The notes under the pieces were generated by a model that saw nothing but the letters and a program-made list of their open reading frames with translations, had not been told where the DNA came from and did no database searches. Below, one piece after another: positions 10,296 through 20,462 of a DNA stretch of 64,000 bases. A program made the position numbers and the translations under genes. Positions within the stretch are counted from its first letter, which is position 1; every line of letters starts with the position of its first letter. Origin of the DNA: Cytophagales bacterium (GTDB lineage: Bacteria > Bacteroidota > Bacteroidia > Cytophagales > Bernardetiaceae); contig JAAFJX010000013.1 of assembly GCA_013299045.1 (NCBI GenBank), positions 55,844 to 119,843 of the forward strand, read 5' to 3'.

Positions 10296-12527
10296 TTAAA
10301 AATCTTTGTAACCCAGCTTCGTAAAAAGCTCAGCAAGCAAGGGCAACTTACTGCTATCCAGCTCCGAGATGCCTATTTTTTTTGTCCTCCGCAATGAATT
10401 CATAGCACTTTTTTCTCTTATGCGCTCTCGTTCGGCTTGACTGTAGCGCGCAAAACTCCGCCGCAAAATGGCAACAGCCTCAATAAACTGCAATTCCGAA
10501 AGCCCTACCAACCAGCTATTAAGCAGTTCAAATAGTTTGTCGTTGTAGATAAGCAACTGTGCGCTGCCACTCAGAAAGCCATCAAGCCAGTTGGCTGCAT
10601 GAAGTGCATCGCAGCGGGCACTCAAAGCCAAAGACATTTGTACAGAAAGTACCTTTTCGCTCATCAGTGCGGCATCTAAGCACATACGGCAAGCCCGCCC
10701 CGCCACTATACCATGCACCAAAGCCCCTAACGCGAGTTGCAGGAGCATCTCCTCAAAAAGCGAAGTGCTAGCCCTGTCCGCCAACTTTCGCACAATCTGC
10801 TGCAAGTCTTCTAGGCACTCTGCTATCTTTGTTGCTGCATCTTCGTTTGCTTGTTTGGCGGTGTTTGGCAGGCCAATACAAATTTTTTTAGATAGGTCAG
10901 AGAGTATCAAAAAAACTGCTTCTTGGTCTGTTTTACGAACGCTGCCGTAGCGCAATACAGCAGCGAGTGGTTTGGCGGCCTCTATCAAGACTGTTACGTC
11001 GGCAGTATCGGCGGTTTTATTGCGGAGCGCTTCTAATAAATAAGGCACTGCACTGGGCAAATCTGCTAAAAGAAGTTGGCCTAGCAGTTCGCTAACTTTT
11101 TCGGCCGAAGTAGCATTTTGCGCATTCTCAAGAGCTCTGCTGAGTGCAGCAGATTCAATGGTGCTGCCCCAGCGATTTGCTTCTACCAAGCAGAGTTCAT
11201 ACTCAGGCCGCCAGCGCAGCTCCCAATAATCATGAAAAGTTCCTTTTTTATTGTAGGTGTAGCGATTGAAGGCAAAATTAATAGACAAAATAAGGCAGCG
11301 GTGCAAAAATGCACTTTTTTGACGGTGCGCGTCCTGCCGTAAGTCCAGCTCCAGCACTTCTTTGGTGGGCGAGAGTTTCAAGCGAAATTTTTTTACCCAC
11401 GCATAGAAGTCCTTTTGAATGGGCATAGCAGGCATATCGACGGGCACCGTCCCCATTCGTTTGCCTACTACAAGCTCCTGCTCCACCACAGCAAAAACAG
11501 CTTCTTGGCCTTCGCAGAGAACAGCCAAAGCAGCTGCTTTCAGTTCATCAAGACCAGCCAAGCCTTTCTCACGCATCTGCGCAAGGGTTTGTGCAAGCGC
11601 TACGGCTTCGGTTACTTGTGCCGTAGAGGCATTGAGGCCGTGCTGGCGCAAAAGAGAAGCAGCCTCGGCCATAAAAACCAAAAGAGCATCTTTTTGATGC
11701 TGCCAGATGTATTCGTACCAGCGCGGTGAGTGAATGCCTGCCCCATAGCCACTTCTGATAGCCAAACGTTCATAAGTCCATGGTATCCAGGTGGCATTTA
11801 CTTTGATTTTAGGAAGATTTTTGAGCGCTTCTCTGTCTGCTTTGGTGGCACGCTGCCCTTGCAAGGCAGGTACGTGATAAGCACCACAAATAACAGCTAG
11901 TTTCTGAACCGGGTTCTTTTTGAGCACTTCGTCAATGACCAAACGCATAGCGCTTTCGCGAAGCAGAATTGGCGGGCTTTCGTGCGGACGACCTGCACGT
12001 ATCATCTGCATCATTTGTGCAACAGATTCAAAAACAGAAACTTGTTCGGGTCTTGATTCTATCCAATAGTCCCACCAATGTTCGCTATCGGAGTATCCAA
12101 ACTGCTGTGCGTACCAATCCTCGTTAGGGTCGTTATAGTCTTGTGCGGTTTCGGTCTGGTTGGATATGGCTTGCTGCAGCATCAACATTTGTTGCTGAGG
12201 CAAATCAAAAAACTGAAAAGGAATGTTTTGCTCATTGGCATACAAAATAGCCTGCCATTCGGGCGAAAACTCAGCAAAAGGATAAAATGCAGACAAGCTG
12301 GGCTTCTCTGGCGCATAGACGAGCAAGGCTACGGGAGGCGTAAGTGAGGTTTCATTATTCTCCGCATTTGTTTGCCTTTTGCACCAAGTTACGAGGGGCG
12401 AAGCGGCATCAGGCCCCTCGCAAAGCAGCATATCGGGTACAAAATCGTGAAGCGCTTCTTTGAGATACCGCGCCGAACCAGGCCCATGATGCCTGATGCC
12501 AAAATATCTGATGTCTGTCTGCTTCAC
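10296..12527 (-). CDS. DUF5682-like protein
   Basis: A 743-residue protein opening with IRYFGIRHHGPGSARYLKEAL and LLCEGPDA. I recognise this start as typical of the DUF5682 family (TraB/EreA-like appearance). There is a conserved histidine-rich N-terminal region (RHHGPGS, later CGAYHVPAL) and a long helical C-terminal part. In many bacteria the family is encoded with MoxR-type AAA and VWA-domain proteins; neither is adjacent here. Function is not established. A cytoplasmic location is likely, since no signal peptide is seen. The CapA-like gene is upstream on the same strand, 17 bases away, so they may be co-transcribed. Confidence 0.75.
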   Translation of the reverse strand: MKQTDIRYFGIRHHGPGSARYLKEALHDFVPDMLLCEGPDAASPLVTWCKRQTNAENNETSLTPPVALLVYAPEKPSLSAFYPFAEFSPEWQAILYANEQNIPFQFFDLPQQQMLMLQQAISNQTETAQDYNDPNEDWYAQQFGYSDSEHWWDYWIESRPEQVSVFESVAQMMQMIRAGRPHESPPILLRESAMRLVIDEVLKKNPVQKLAVICGAYHVPALQGQRATKADREALKNLPKIKVNATWIPWTYERLAIRSGYGAGIHSPRWYEYIWQHQKDALLVFMAEAASLLRQHGLNASTAQVTEAVALAQTLAQMREKGLAGLDELKAAALAVLCEGQEAVFAVVEQELVVGKRMGTVPVDMPAMPIQKDFYAWVKKFRLKLSPTKEVLELDLRQDAHRQKSAFLHRCLILSINFAFNRYTYNKKGTFHDYWELRWRPEYELCLVEANRWGSTIESAALSRALENAQNATSAEKVSELLGQLLLADLPSAVPYLLEALRNKTADTADVTVLIEAAKPLAAVLRYGSVRKTDQEAVFLILSDLSKKICIGLPNTAKQANEDAATKIAECLEDLQQIVRKLADRASTSLFEEMLLQLALGALVHGIVAGRACRMCLDAALMSEKVLSVQMSLALSARCDALHAANWLDGFLSGSAQLLIYNDKLFELLNSWLVGLSELQFIEAVAILRRSFARYSQAERERIREKSAMNSLRRTKKIGISELDSSKLPLLAELFTKLGYKDF

Positions 12528-12544
12528 TTTCTACTTAAAAGGCT

Positions 12545-13771
12545 CTACTGTTGTGGGCGGTTGGTTTTGGCAAATTTAGGACTGGCTTTATAAAGCTCCA
12601 CGATGTATTTTGTGTCGTCGGCCACTTGCTGCATTCGCGCTTTATGGTTGCCATCTAGCTTTAAGGGGACTTTCTTGTCGCGGTCTGCGGTCATACCCAA
12701 AGAATCTAGCCAAGCGTGATAGCCCCATTCAGCCGGAAAAATTTTGTAGTAGCGCTTGCCAGCAACCGTGCCCGAATAAACCCATGTAGGCACATAATCA
12801 GGCTCAAAAGAGAACTTGCCAAACTCATTTTTTGTAATGTTTAGCCTCAGAATGATGCCCGCATCAGTGTAGCGTTTGGCTTGTGCCGAAAAGAAATTTC
12901 CGAGCGAGTAGGCAATCATACCGCTGTCTAGTTGAGCATTGCCCGTGTTTTTATATTTCTGTAAAGGCTCAATGACGTGTGGGTGGCCAGCCATAATAAA
13001 ATCTGCGCCGAGTTTGATTGTTTTTTGAGTTATATCGCGTTGATAAGGATTGGGTTCGCGTTTGTACTCGTCGCCCCAATGATAGTGAACAAGCACTAGC
13101 TCTGCTCCATTTTTCCGTGCTTTTTTGATGTCTGCTTCCACTTGTGGCAGGTCGATAAAGTTCATCAGATAGCGTTTTTCGGGCGGGAGCGGAATGTTAG
13201 AAAATTGTGTGTAGGCAAGTAAGGCCAACTTAATTCCTTTTACGTCCCAAACACGTATGGAGTCGCGCTGAGCAATATTTTCAAATGTTCCATGATAAGG
13301 CATTTGCCTTTTGTTTAGTTCTTTGATGGTTGTGCGTATGCCTTTCTCAAACTTATCGTAGCTGTGGTTATTGGTGGTACTAAGCCAGTCAAAACCTACG
13401 TCTTTGAGGGCATCTATGTAAGAGTTTGGGGTACAAAAAGTTGGATAACCCGAATAGGCCGTGCCTTCACCCGCCAGAGTTGTTTCTAAGTTGCCAATAG
13501 TGAGGTCGGCGCTCTGCAAAACAGGTTTAACGTATTCATAAGCACTACTAAAGTCGTAAGAACCGTCGGTTTGTTTGGCAAAAATAAACTGAGAGGAGTG
13601 GCACATGAGGTCGCCCACCACTGCTATTTGTATGTTAGCGCTTTTGGGTGCAGACGGCACTGGTGGCGAAGGAATATAGGGCAATGGTTTGATGTAAACA
13701 GCATCTGGCCCAGTAAAAAAGCATAAAAATAGCACTGCAAGTGTCCGCATGATCAACATAAGAAATCTCAT
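12545..13771 (-). CDS. CapA/PgsA-family metallophosphoesterase-like protein
   Basis: A 408-residue protein with an N-terminal hydrophobic signal or anchor (about residues 5-22), then a CapA-type fold: IAVVGDLMCH near residue 50, IGNLETTL, a TTNNHSYD segment, LVLVHYHWGDEY, and IMAGHPHVIEP. These Asp/His clusters are the metal-binding pattern of the metallophosphoesterase superfamily. CapA relatives take part in poly-gamma-glutamate capsule export or hydrolysis, but no capB/capC is nearby, so the substrate is open. Alternative starts exist four and seven codons in. Confidence 0.85.
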   Translation of the reverse strand: MRFLMLIMRTLAVLFLCFFTGPDAVYIKPLPYIPSPPVPSAPKSANIQIAVVGDLMCHSSQFIFAKQTDGSYDFSSAYEYVKPVLQSADLTIGNLETTLAGEGTAYSGYPTFCTPNSYIDALKDVGFDWLSTTNNHSYDKFEKGIRTTIKELNKRQMPYHGTFENIAQRDSIRVWDVKGIKLALLAYTQFSNIPLPPEKRYLMNFIDLPQVEADIKKARKNGAELVLVHYHWGDEYKREPNPYQRDITQKTIKLGADFIMAGHPHVIEPLQKYKNTGNAQLDSGMIAYSLGNFFSAQAKRYTDAGIILRLNITKNEFGKFSFEPDYVPTWVYSGTVAGKRYYKIFPAEWGYHAWLDSLGMTADRDKKVPLKLDGNHKARMQQVADDTKYIVELYKASPKFAKTNRPQQ

Positions 13772-14263
13772 TTAGAAAGGACCGAGTTTTGTGGAATAGA
13801 GTTGCAAAAGTATAACTTTTTGCGCCTCACACTCCCTTTATGGTAGAAATATTGAACAATAGCGAACCCCACGAAGTGTTATATTGGCTAATGCCTTGAC
13901 AATAAGTGTTTTGTAACCATATGATTCATTTTAATTTATAACTCCTTGCTAAAGAGATTCTTACGCTAAAACCACTATTCTACTTGATGAACAAGTTTTT
14001 GTGATGCCAATAGAGCTTGGGCAAAACTTGAACTAGTCCTGCAAGCAGGCGGTATGGAGTTATATTGGGTTTGTTGTACAATTTTGATATTTAAGAACGT
14101 TATCATAATTGCATTGTTTGTTTTTATTTCATATAGCCTATCAGGAATGTTTACAAATATGCACAAAGTTTCTCTATTTTTGCTAGTTTCTCTCTAATTT
14201 ACGCATGAAAATTGATAGAGTAGAGATGTCCCAGCTTTTTATTTAATAAGTTTAGAATTGCCT
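13772..14263. other. Divergent intergenic region
   Basis: About 490 bases with no supportable gene. TATTTTTG at 14175-14182 is an exact -7 box on the plus strand for the TPR gene that follows (leader about 80 bases), with no good -33 partner. The minus-strand 63-codon frame at 13975-14166 is low-complexity and unconvincing. Confidence 0.4.
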
Positions 14264-15625
14264 ATGTACCATTTTATACAAAAGAAGCCCAGTGCTTTAT
14301 TGAACCTTAAAAGACAGGTAAGTAGTTTTAGTGTTTTTTTAACTTTATTTTTTTGCCTCGTTTGGCATCAAACAGTTGCCTATGATGAGGATAAAAAGAT
14401 GAAAATGTTGGAACTATGCGACAGGCTGGTGGCACAATGTAAGAACAACGAGTTGGCTGAGGCTGAGCAAACCATAGCGGAGGCTGAAGCGCTCAAAACA
14501 TCGCCTGAAGTTATTTGCTACATGAAAGGCGTGTTGGCAGAAACACAAAAAAAACCTGAAGAAGCGCAAGAGGCCTTTCTTGCTGCTATCAATCTCAGAG
14601 CAGACTATGCTGCGCCCCATTTAAAGATGGGCACATTTTTGCGTAAGCAAGATAATCTAGAAGAGGCCGCATTGCACTTCGAGAAGGCTTTTTATGGCCA
14701 TGCTACCCCTGATGAAAAGATAAAAGCAAAACTCGGTACGCTTCTAATTCTTGAGCATCAACAACTACTAAATAAGGAGGCTATCAAGCACTTCAAGGAG
14801 TTGCATCATGCGGTGCCGCACCAAAAATATCCGTTCAGACTGTATTTGCTTGAGGCACGCACAGCCTTTGTTGTTGGCGAATACAGCATGGCACAAAAGG
14901 CTGCTGCCAATGCGGCAGAGGCAGAATCAAAAAATTATGACGAAGCCTATTACTTGCACATAGCTGCTAGCCATGAGCTTAAAAATTATGAGGCTATGGG
15001 GCGTTATATAGACCAAATTAAAAGCGACGTTTATAAAAATAAAGTAAAGAGTATTGATTATGAGTACTATTATAACTTGGGTTATGCTTATTACCATGCC
15101 TACGAACTGGATTTAAGCAGCCACTTTATTGATATTTCTCTCAAAATAAAACCAACTTACTTGAATGCCGTCCAGTATCATAACCTGATAGAAAAAAAGT
15201 CGGCAGACAAAACACGCGATATATCTCATGTCAATCATAAACTCTTAGGAGCAAACTATACAACACATGATGCTGGCTATTATTTTGACTTGACACGTCT
15301 TTACTTACATGAAAAAAAATATACCAAAGCCATTCATACTGCTGATTCCTGCTTCAGAGCAGATAGACAAAATGGTGAAGTACTCTTCTTAAAAGCCATT
15401 GCTCAGTATAAGCATCATCATGGCCAAGATGCTATAAAAACCTTAGCTCAATTACTTGAGATGCCCTACTGTCTTGATAAGGACAACCGCGATAAGGTAC
15501 TTTTTACACAAGCCAACATTTTCAGGCACTTGCATCAACCAGACCGCGCTCGCGAGCAACTCAACGCCATCAGTGAAGGTCTTTACAAAGCAGCCGCAAA
15601 CTATGAGCTAGCACATTTAAAATGA
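14264..15625 (+). CDS. TPR-repeat protein, probably exported
   Basis: A 453-residue protein beginning at the ATG at 14264; the TTG two codons upstream is less likely. The N-terminal 20 residues are basic, followed by a hydrophobic stretch (VFLTLFFCLVW) that fits a signal or anchor. The rest is helical TPR repeats (for example CYMKGVLAETQKKPEEAQEAF, AAPHLKMGTFLRKQDNLEEAALHFEKAF and near the C-terminus DKVLFTQANIFRHLHQPDRAREQL). No enzymatic domain. It precedes the TPR-SpoIIE phosphatase gene on the same strand but is separated by 312 bases. Confidence 0.75.
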   Translation: MYHFIQKKPSALLNLKRQVSSFSVFLTLFFCLVWHQTVAYDEDKKMKMLELCDRLVAQCKNNELAEAEQTIAEAEALKTSPEVICYMKGVLAETQKKPEEAQEAFLAAINLRADYAAPHLKMGTFLRKQDNLEEAALHFEKAFYGHATPDEKIKAKLGTLLILEHQQLLNKEAIKHFKELHHAVPHQKYPFRLYLLEARTAFVVGEYSMAQKAAANAAEAESKNYDEAYYLHIAASHELKNYEAMGRYIDQIKSDVYKNKVKSIDYEYYYNLGYAYYHAYELDLSSHFIDISLKIKPTYLNAVQYHNLIEKKSADKTRDISHVNHKLLGANYTTHDAGYYFDLTRLYLHEKKYTKAIHTADSCFRADRQNGEVLFLKAIAQYKHHHGQDAIKTLAQLLEMPYCLDKDNRDKVLFTQANIFRHLHQPDRAREQLNAISEGLYKAAANYELAHLK

Positions 15626-15937
15626 AAGTTGCTGGCGCTGAAAGTTACTGCTAAAGTTACTTTTATTACGTCTGTTGGAAACCGTATAGTTCTGTGCAAT
15701 TTATGATTTTAAGGGACGACTAATTAAGAGCTTATTTTTTGCAGATATTGCTTGAGCACGTATCTCATTTTAAGAGAGTTGTCCGTGGCTTGATATGTCA
15801 GTCATTACTATCGTGAAAAAACTCTCTACATATTTAAAGCTTTCATCTTGTTTTATAAAAAATAGTCAATACATTTGTAAAGTAGGCATCAGAAATGATA
15901 ACTGTTTTCGTGTAGGTTCTATGAAGGTTTGTTTTTT
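15626..15937 (+). promoter_or_regulatory. Intergenic region with promoter and repeat motif
   Basis: Contains CTTG (15847-15850), 19 bases, then TACATTTG (15870-15877): a good -33/-7 pair that would drive the phosphatase gene with a leader of about 55 bases. At 15707-15722 the dispersed motif TAGYYGTCCCTTAAAA appears inverted. No gene seen. Confidence 0.55.
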
Positions 15938-18211
15938 ATGAAGTATTGGGTTTGTATACTGACTGCTTTGGCTACTCTGCTATGCGTTGAGCTAGTGGCT
16001 CAAAGTCGTACTTTGGATAGTTTGCGAAATGTTTATGAAACCACAGAAAGCGATACGCTGAAGTACATCGTCGGTATGCGTATTTACGACCAACTCTTCC
16101 CTAAAGATACACTGCAACGAACAACCCTTTTTGAAACGCACCGCAACTTATTTGATAAACTCAAAAAAGAACAAAAAAAATTGGGTATTGAGCCAGAAGC
16201 ACTAAAGGCCTACGAGGCTATTTATTACCGAATGGAGGCTTACCAAAACCAATATCAAAGCTATACAAAAGCTGCTGCAAGTATGCAAAAATCTTTGAGC
16301 GCGGCTAAGGAATCCCAAAATTATATTTCCCTCATAGACGCATACAATGCCATTGCTGTTATAGAAGAAGATAATAACAATATCATGAAGGGCATAGAAT
16401 ACAGATTAGAGGCACTCAAAATATGCGAAACTAAAATCAAAATGCCACGTGGTGTAGGCATTGCCTGCCTCAGCCTAGGCATTAATTACTATACACTTGG
16501 ACAAGAAGATGTAGGCGTAGAATACTTCAAGCGGGCTTATTTAGGCTTCAAAGAGGGAGGATTTTTGCGCGGCATGAGCGCTGCACTCAACAATATTAGT
16601 GCTTATTATAGCACAAAATCCAAAAGCAAAGGCAAAGACTATTTGGATAGCGCCTACAAGTACTGCCAAGCCTCTTTGCAAATTAAGCGTCAAATTGGTG
16701 ACCCAACTGGCTTGGGTATTAGCCTCTCTAATCTGTCATCTGTTTACAGGCGAATGAACCAGCTAGACTCTGCACTCCATTATGCAGGCGAGGCTATTAA
16801 AAATTGTGAACAATACGGTCGTTTAGACTGGCTTTCAGGCGCTTACAACAATATGAGTGAAATATTGATTGCCCGCAAGAATTACAAAGAAGCACTCATA
16901 TATGCCAAAAAAGGAGAGAAGATAGCCAAATCTAAACAAGACTTGCCAGCCATAATGGCTAATGCGGCCATCATGCGTGATGTATATGTAGCCACCAACG
17001 ACTACGAAAACGCATATAAGTATGTCATGTTGCTGCTTGCCACACGCGATAGTCTTATGGGGGACGATACGAAAGCAAAAATGGCCAAAATGGAAGCACA
17101 GTTCAATTTTGATAAACAAAAATATGCGCAAGAAATAGCTCAGAAAGAGAAAGATTTAGAAAAAGAAAAACAGCTTGCTCAAAGTCTGCTTATACGCAAT
17201 ACGGCCATTGCTGGTGTCGTCCTGCTGCTACTTGTTGCGCTTGTATTTCTTATAAATCAACGCAAAGTGAAGCGAATTAATAAACTCTTGAATATCAAGA
17301 ATGAAGAAATTAGTGCGCAACGAGATGCTATTACCACCCAGAATGTAGAACTACAGCAACACCGCGAAGAAATTTTGGCTATCAATGAGCAACTGAATAT
17401 GCAAAAAGATGAGTTACAGACGGCATTCGATACCATAGAAATCAAAAACCAGCACATAGTAGCCAGCATACAGTCTGCTCAGAGTATTCAAGAAAGTATT
17501 TTGCCAAAACCAGACCGCGTGGGGCTGGCGCTAAAAGATTTTTTCATTATCAACAAACCTAAAGACGTAGTAAGTGGCGACTTTTATTGGTTGGGCTTCA
17601 AAAATGACCGAAAAATACTGGCTCTTTTGGATTGCACCGGACATGGCGTACATGGTGCTTTTATCACGCTCATTGCTTATAATTTGCTAAATAAGGTTAT
17701 TCTTTCTAAAGACTACAGCGAGCCTGCCGATATCTTGGAACAACTCGTAGAAGAGATTGTTAAAAACCTAAAGCAGAACGAAAATAAGAATAATGATGGC
17801 TTTGATATAGGCATTTGTAGCATCAATGAAGAAGAGCGTGTATTGAACTTTTCTGGCGCAAATGCCTCCCTATTTTATTCTCAAGACGGCTCCTTGTTTG
17901 AAGCCAAAGGTACACACAAACGAATTGGCGGAATAGACAAGCGCCAGCATAACAAACAGTTCTTGGCTCAAACCATTCAATACAATGCACAAACAACATT
18001 TTATTTGAGTACTGATGGCTATGCAGACCAGCACGGCGGATTGGAAAATAAGAAAATGGGGAAACTGAAGTTTACTGAACTGCTACAAGAGGCTGTACAA
18101 AAAACAGATTTAGCGGCGCAAAAGATACATTTTGAGCAATACTTAGCAGACTGGACGGCGCAAACGCTGCAAACAGACGATATTCTGATGATAGGCTTTA
18201 AACTTTGTTAG
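15938..18211 (+). CDS. TPR sensor with SpoIIE-type serine phosphatase domain
   Basis: A 757-residue membrane-bound signalling protein. Order: signal peptide (1-22), periplasmic TPR repeats (~40-400), one transmembrane helix (~420-440, VVLLLLVALVFLI), a cytoplasmic coiled coil (~445-525), and a PP2C/SpoIIE phosphatase domain (~536-755). Metal-binding motifs are visible: VSGDFYWLG, ALLDCTGHGVHGAF, and the terminal QTDDILMIGF. It should dephosphorylate a serine/threonine-phosphorylated partner, classically an anti-sigma-factor antagonist, in response to an envelope signal; no such partner lies next to it. Start chosen at the ATG 15938 because the upstream TTG would add only three residues. Confidence 0.88.
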   Translation: MKYWVCILTALATLLCVELVAQSRTLDSLRNVYETTESDTLKYIVGMRIYDQLFPKDTLQRTTLFETHRNLFDKLKKEQKKLGIEPEALKAYEAIYYRMEAYQNQYQSYTKAAASMQKSLSAAKESQNYISLIDAYNAIAVIEEDNNNIMKGIEYRLEALKICETKIKMPRGVGIACLSLGINYYTLGQEDVGVEYFKRAYLGFKEGGFLRGMSAALNNISAYYSTKSKSKGKDYLDSAYKYCQASLQIKRQIGDPTGLGISLSNLSSVYRRMNQLDSALHYAGEAIKNCEQYGRLDWLSGAYNNMSEILIARKNYKEALIYAKKGEKIAKSKQDLPAIMANAAIMRDVYVATNDYENAYKYVMLLLATRDSLMGDDTKAKMAKMEAQFNFDKQKYAQEIAQKEKDLEKEKQLAQSLLIRNTAIAGVVLLLLVALVFLINQRKVKRINKLLNIKNEEISAQRDAITTQNVELQQHREEILAINEQLNMQKDELQTAFDTIEIKNQHIVASIQSAQSIQESILPKPDRVGLALKDFFIINKPKDVVSGDFYWLGFKNDRKILALLDCTGHGVHGAFITLIAYNLLNKVILSKDYSEPADILEQLVEEIVKNLKQNENKNNDGFDIGICSINEEERVLNFSGANASLFYSQDGSLFEAKGTHKRIGGIDKRQHNKQFLAQTIQYNAQTTFYLSTDGYADQHGGLENKKMGKLKFTELLQEAVQKTDLAAQKIHFEQYLADWTAQTLQTDDILMIGFKLC

Positions 18212-18220
18212 GCAAAAACA

Positions 18221-19465
18221 ATGCGTTACATTAAAATTCTTAGTTTGTTATTCTTATCATTAGGTTTTAAGAATAACGCCACGGCACAAGCACAACAAGA
18301 CCGCACCGTTTTGAGCCAATTTCCTGAATGGCAGCAAGCACGCTACAAAGCTGCTTTTGAAGCAAGCAAGCTCGCTTTTTTGAATTCGGAAGAGCAAAAT
18401 TTTGTGCTTTTTTTAAACCTGCTTCGCCTTAATCCAAGACTTTTCGCCAAAACTTTTCTGCAAACCTACAAAGAATGGAACACGCCAAATGCGCTCAATT
18501 ATGTGGTGATGTTTGACCGAGATTTGGCTCTTAAAGCCGAAGCAGTCGCTACACTCATGCCACAGCAAGGGGTTATCAAGCCCAAAGAGAACGCCTGTAT
18601 ATATAGCCGTTGCCGCGTTACATCTATAGAAACACAGAGCTGTAAAGATTTGATTGTGAGCAGTTCGGCAGGAATGCAATTTTATGAAAACACGGGCTTG
18701 CGTGTACTGATGAGTATGCTTAACCGTGAAAATTTTGAGGAGCTTGAAATTCTAGAAGAGAACCCTAAAGAGTGGGGTTTACATATAGGAAGCCTGTTGG
18801 CTAAAGGCAAAATTACAAGTGGAGTTTATACCTTTGGCGAACCCCTCAAAACCACACAAGAATTTGAAAAAGACCTCAAAGAAACCCAAAAAAGAGCTGA
18901 CTTAGAAACTTACCGCGATTTTATGCAAATTGTCCCACAATGGAACGCGCCCAAGTACAAGGCCGCAAATACTGCCGTAAATGCTAATTATCTGAGTCTT
19001 CAAGAAAAAGAAGTATATTATTATCTCAATTTAGCGCGTTTGAACCCGCCACTTTTTGCAGAAACCTTTATGATTAAGTATTTGAAATGGAACGATGACG
19101 CGCCCCTTCAAAAAACCAGTTACTACGTACGAACCCTTTATGAAACACTCAAAAAAACCACGCCACTGCCAGTTATGGTGCCAGACCAAGCGCTCTACGA
19201 AACTGCCAAATGTCATGCCGTCTATTCGGGGAAAGCTGGTTACGTAGGGCATGAACGTAAAGGCTGCACAGACAACTACTGGGGCGAGTGCTGTGCGTAT
19301 GGCTCGTCCACTGGGCTAGAGATTGTTATGCAGTTATTGATAGACGAAGGCGTTGAAAGCTTAGGCCATCGCGAAGCCTGTTTGAGCCAAGATTACAGCA
19401 AGCTAGGGGTTTCCATTGAGCCGCATAAAACTTACCGAGTAAACTGCGTCATGGATTTTAAATAG
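18221..19465 (+). CDS. Exported protein with tandem CAP/SCP-like modules
   Basis: A 414-residue protein starting 9 bases after the phosphatase gene, so co-transcribed. Signal peptide (~1-23, ending ATAQA). Two related segments follow: EEQNFVLFLNLLRLNPRLFAKTFL (near residue 60) and EKEVYYYLNLARLNPPLFAETFM (near residue 265). Each is the start of a CAP (SCP/PR1) domain. The second is fuller, with ETAKCHAVYSG, GHERKGCTDNYWGECC and YSKLGVSIEP. The first is degenerate. Cysteines suggest disulfides in the periplasm or outside the cell. The role is unknown. Confidence 0.75.
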   Translation: MRYIKILSLLFLSLGFKNNATAQAQQDRTVLSQFPEWQQARYKAAFEASKLAFLNSEEQNFVLFLNLLRLNPRLFAKTFLQTYKEWNTPNALNYVVMFDRDLALKAEAVATLMPQQGVIKPKENACIYSRCRVTSIETQSCKDLIVSSSAGMQFYENTGLRVLMSMLNRENFEELEILEENPKEWGLHIGSLLAKGKITSGVYTFGEPLKTTQEFEKDLKETQKRADLETYRDFMQIVPQWNAPKYKAANTAVNANYLSLQEKEVYYYLNLARLNPPLFAETFMIKYLKWNDDAPLQKTSYYVRTLYETLKKTTPLPVMVPDQALYETAKCHAVYSGKAGYVGHERKGCTDNYWGECCAYGSSTGLEIVMQLLIDEGVESLGHREACLSQDYSKLGVSIEPHKTYRVNCVMDFK

Positions 19466-19550
19466 AGTTCCCCTAAAATGTATTCATCGGTCAAGAACAC
19501 AATCTTTTTTGTTGGCAATCAGTAAGGATACACAAAAAAAAGTTAAAATC

Positions 19551-19582
19551 TTTGTCTTGCTTGCAATAAAGCCATACTTTTG
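19551..19582 (+). promoter_or_regulatory. bamD promoter
   Basis: TTTG at 19551-19554, a 20-base spacer, then TACTTTTG at 19575-19582: the complete Bacteroidetes -33/-7 pair. The predicted start is near 19587, so the leader to the ATG at 19614 would be about 27 bases. This is the best promoter in the window. Confidence 0.75.
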
Positions 19583-19613
19583 CGGTATGAGATTAGAACA
19601 GACCAACTACACC

Positions 19614-20462
19614 ATGCCAAAAACCTTGTTCCTTTTTTTGGCGCTGGCCTTTTTAGCTTCTTGCAGCAAGTTTACAAGAGCCATGAAACACCCCGATTGG
19701 AAGGTGCGTTATGCTGCTGCCAATGCTTATTACGAGAAGGGCGATTTTTATAGAGCCTCTATGCTATTGGAAGAACTCGTAACCATTATCAAAAACGACA
19801 AGGCTGCCGAAGATATTCACTATAAATTCGCCAATAGTTGTGCCGAAGAGAAGCGCTTAGTTGATGCAGAATACTATTTTAGAACCTTCTACGCCACCTA
19901 CCGCCAAAGCCCTAAAGCAGAGGAAGCGCTCTATTTGGCTTCGCTTACCTTGAGTAAAATGTCGCCCCAGTGGTATCTAGACCAAGAAAATACACGCCTG
20001 GCCATTGAGTCCTTGCAAGATTTTATTAACCGCTATCCTAAAAGCCCACGTGCCGCTGATGCTTCTCAAATTATCATCAACTTACGTGAAAAACAGGAAA
20101 TAAAAGCCTATAATAATGCCAAACTGTTTTATAAACTAGACCGACACAAGTCTGCCGTTATCGTTCTTGACAATTTCCAAAAAGATTTTCCTGATTCTAA
20201 ATACAAAGAAGAAGCTGCCTTTCTGGCCCTTGAAGCTTTGTTTGCCTTTGCTGATGCAAGTTTTGCAGAGAAACAAGACGAACGATACCGAGAAGTCATT
20301 GCTCGTTATGAGACTTTTCTGGACAAATTTCCTAAAAGTGAGTACCTACGCCAAGCTCAAAACATCTTTTCGGCAGCGCGCCGCGGCTTGCAAACCCTTG
20401 CAAACAAGGCAGCTGACCCCACGCTGGAAAAGACAGAAAAGACCAGCGATTATGACCAGTAG
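19614..20462 (+). CDS. bamD: Outer membrane assembly lipoprotein BamD
   Basis: Component of the BAM complex that inserts beta-barrel proteins into the outer membrane. From the ATG at 19614 the 282-residue protein has a clean lipoprotein signal (MPKTLFLFLALAFLASC, Cys17) followed by the BamD TPR array; segments such as YYEKGDFYRASMLLEEL, YYFRTFYATYRQSPKAEEALYLAS and FINRYPKSPRAADAS are characteristic. Upstream in-frame ATG (19587) and earlier codons are excluded because the promoter lies there. It is monocistronic, ahead of the aconitase gene. Confidence 0.9.
   Translation: MPKTLFLFLALAFLASCSKFTRAMKHPDWKVRYAAANAYYEKGDFYRASMLLEELVTIIKNDKAAEDIHYKFANSCAEEKRLVDAEYYFRTFYATYRQSPKAEEALYLASLTLSKMSPQWYLDQENTRLAIESLQDFINRYPKSPRAADASQIIINLREKQEIKAYNNAKLFYKLDRHKSAVIVLDNFQKDFPDSKYKEEAAFLALEALFAFADASFAEKQDERYREVIARYETFLDKFPKSEYLRQAQNIFSAARRGLQTLANKAADPTLEKTEKTSDYDQ

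Noticed and set aside
13975..14166. A 63-codon minus-strand frame
   Set aside because: Low-complexity sequence with no recognisable features, in a region that carries a plus-strand -7 box.
19509..19613. Longer BamD starting at 19509 or 19587
   Set aside because: The -33/-7 promoter pair occupies 19551-19582, and the lipoprotein signal begins at 19614.
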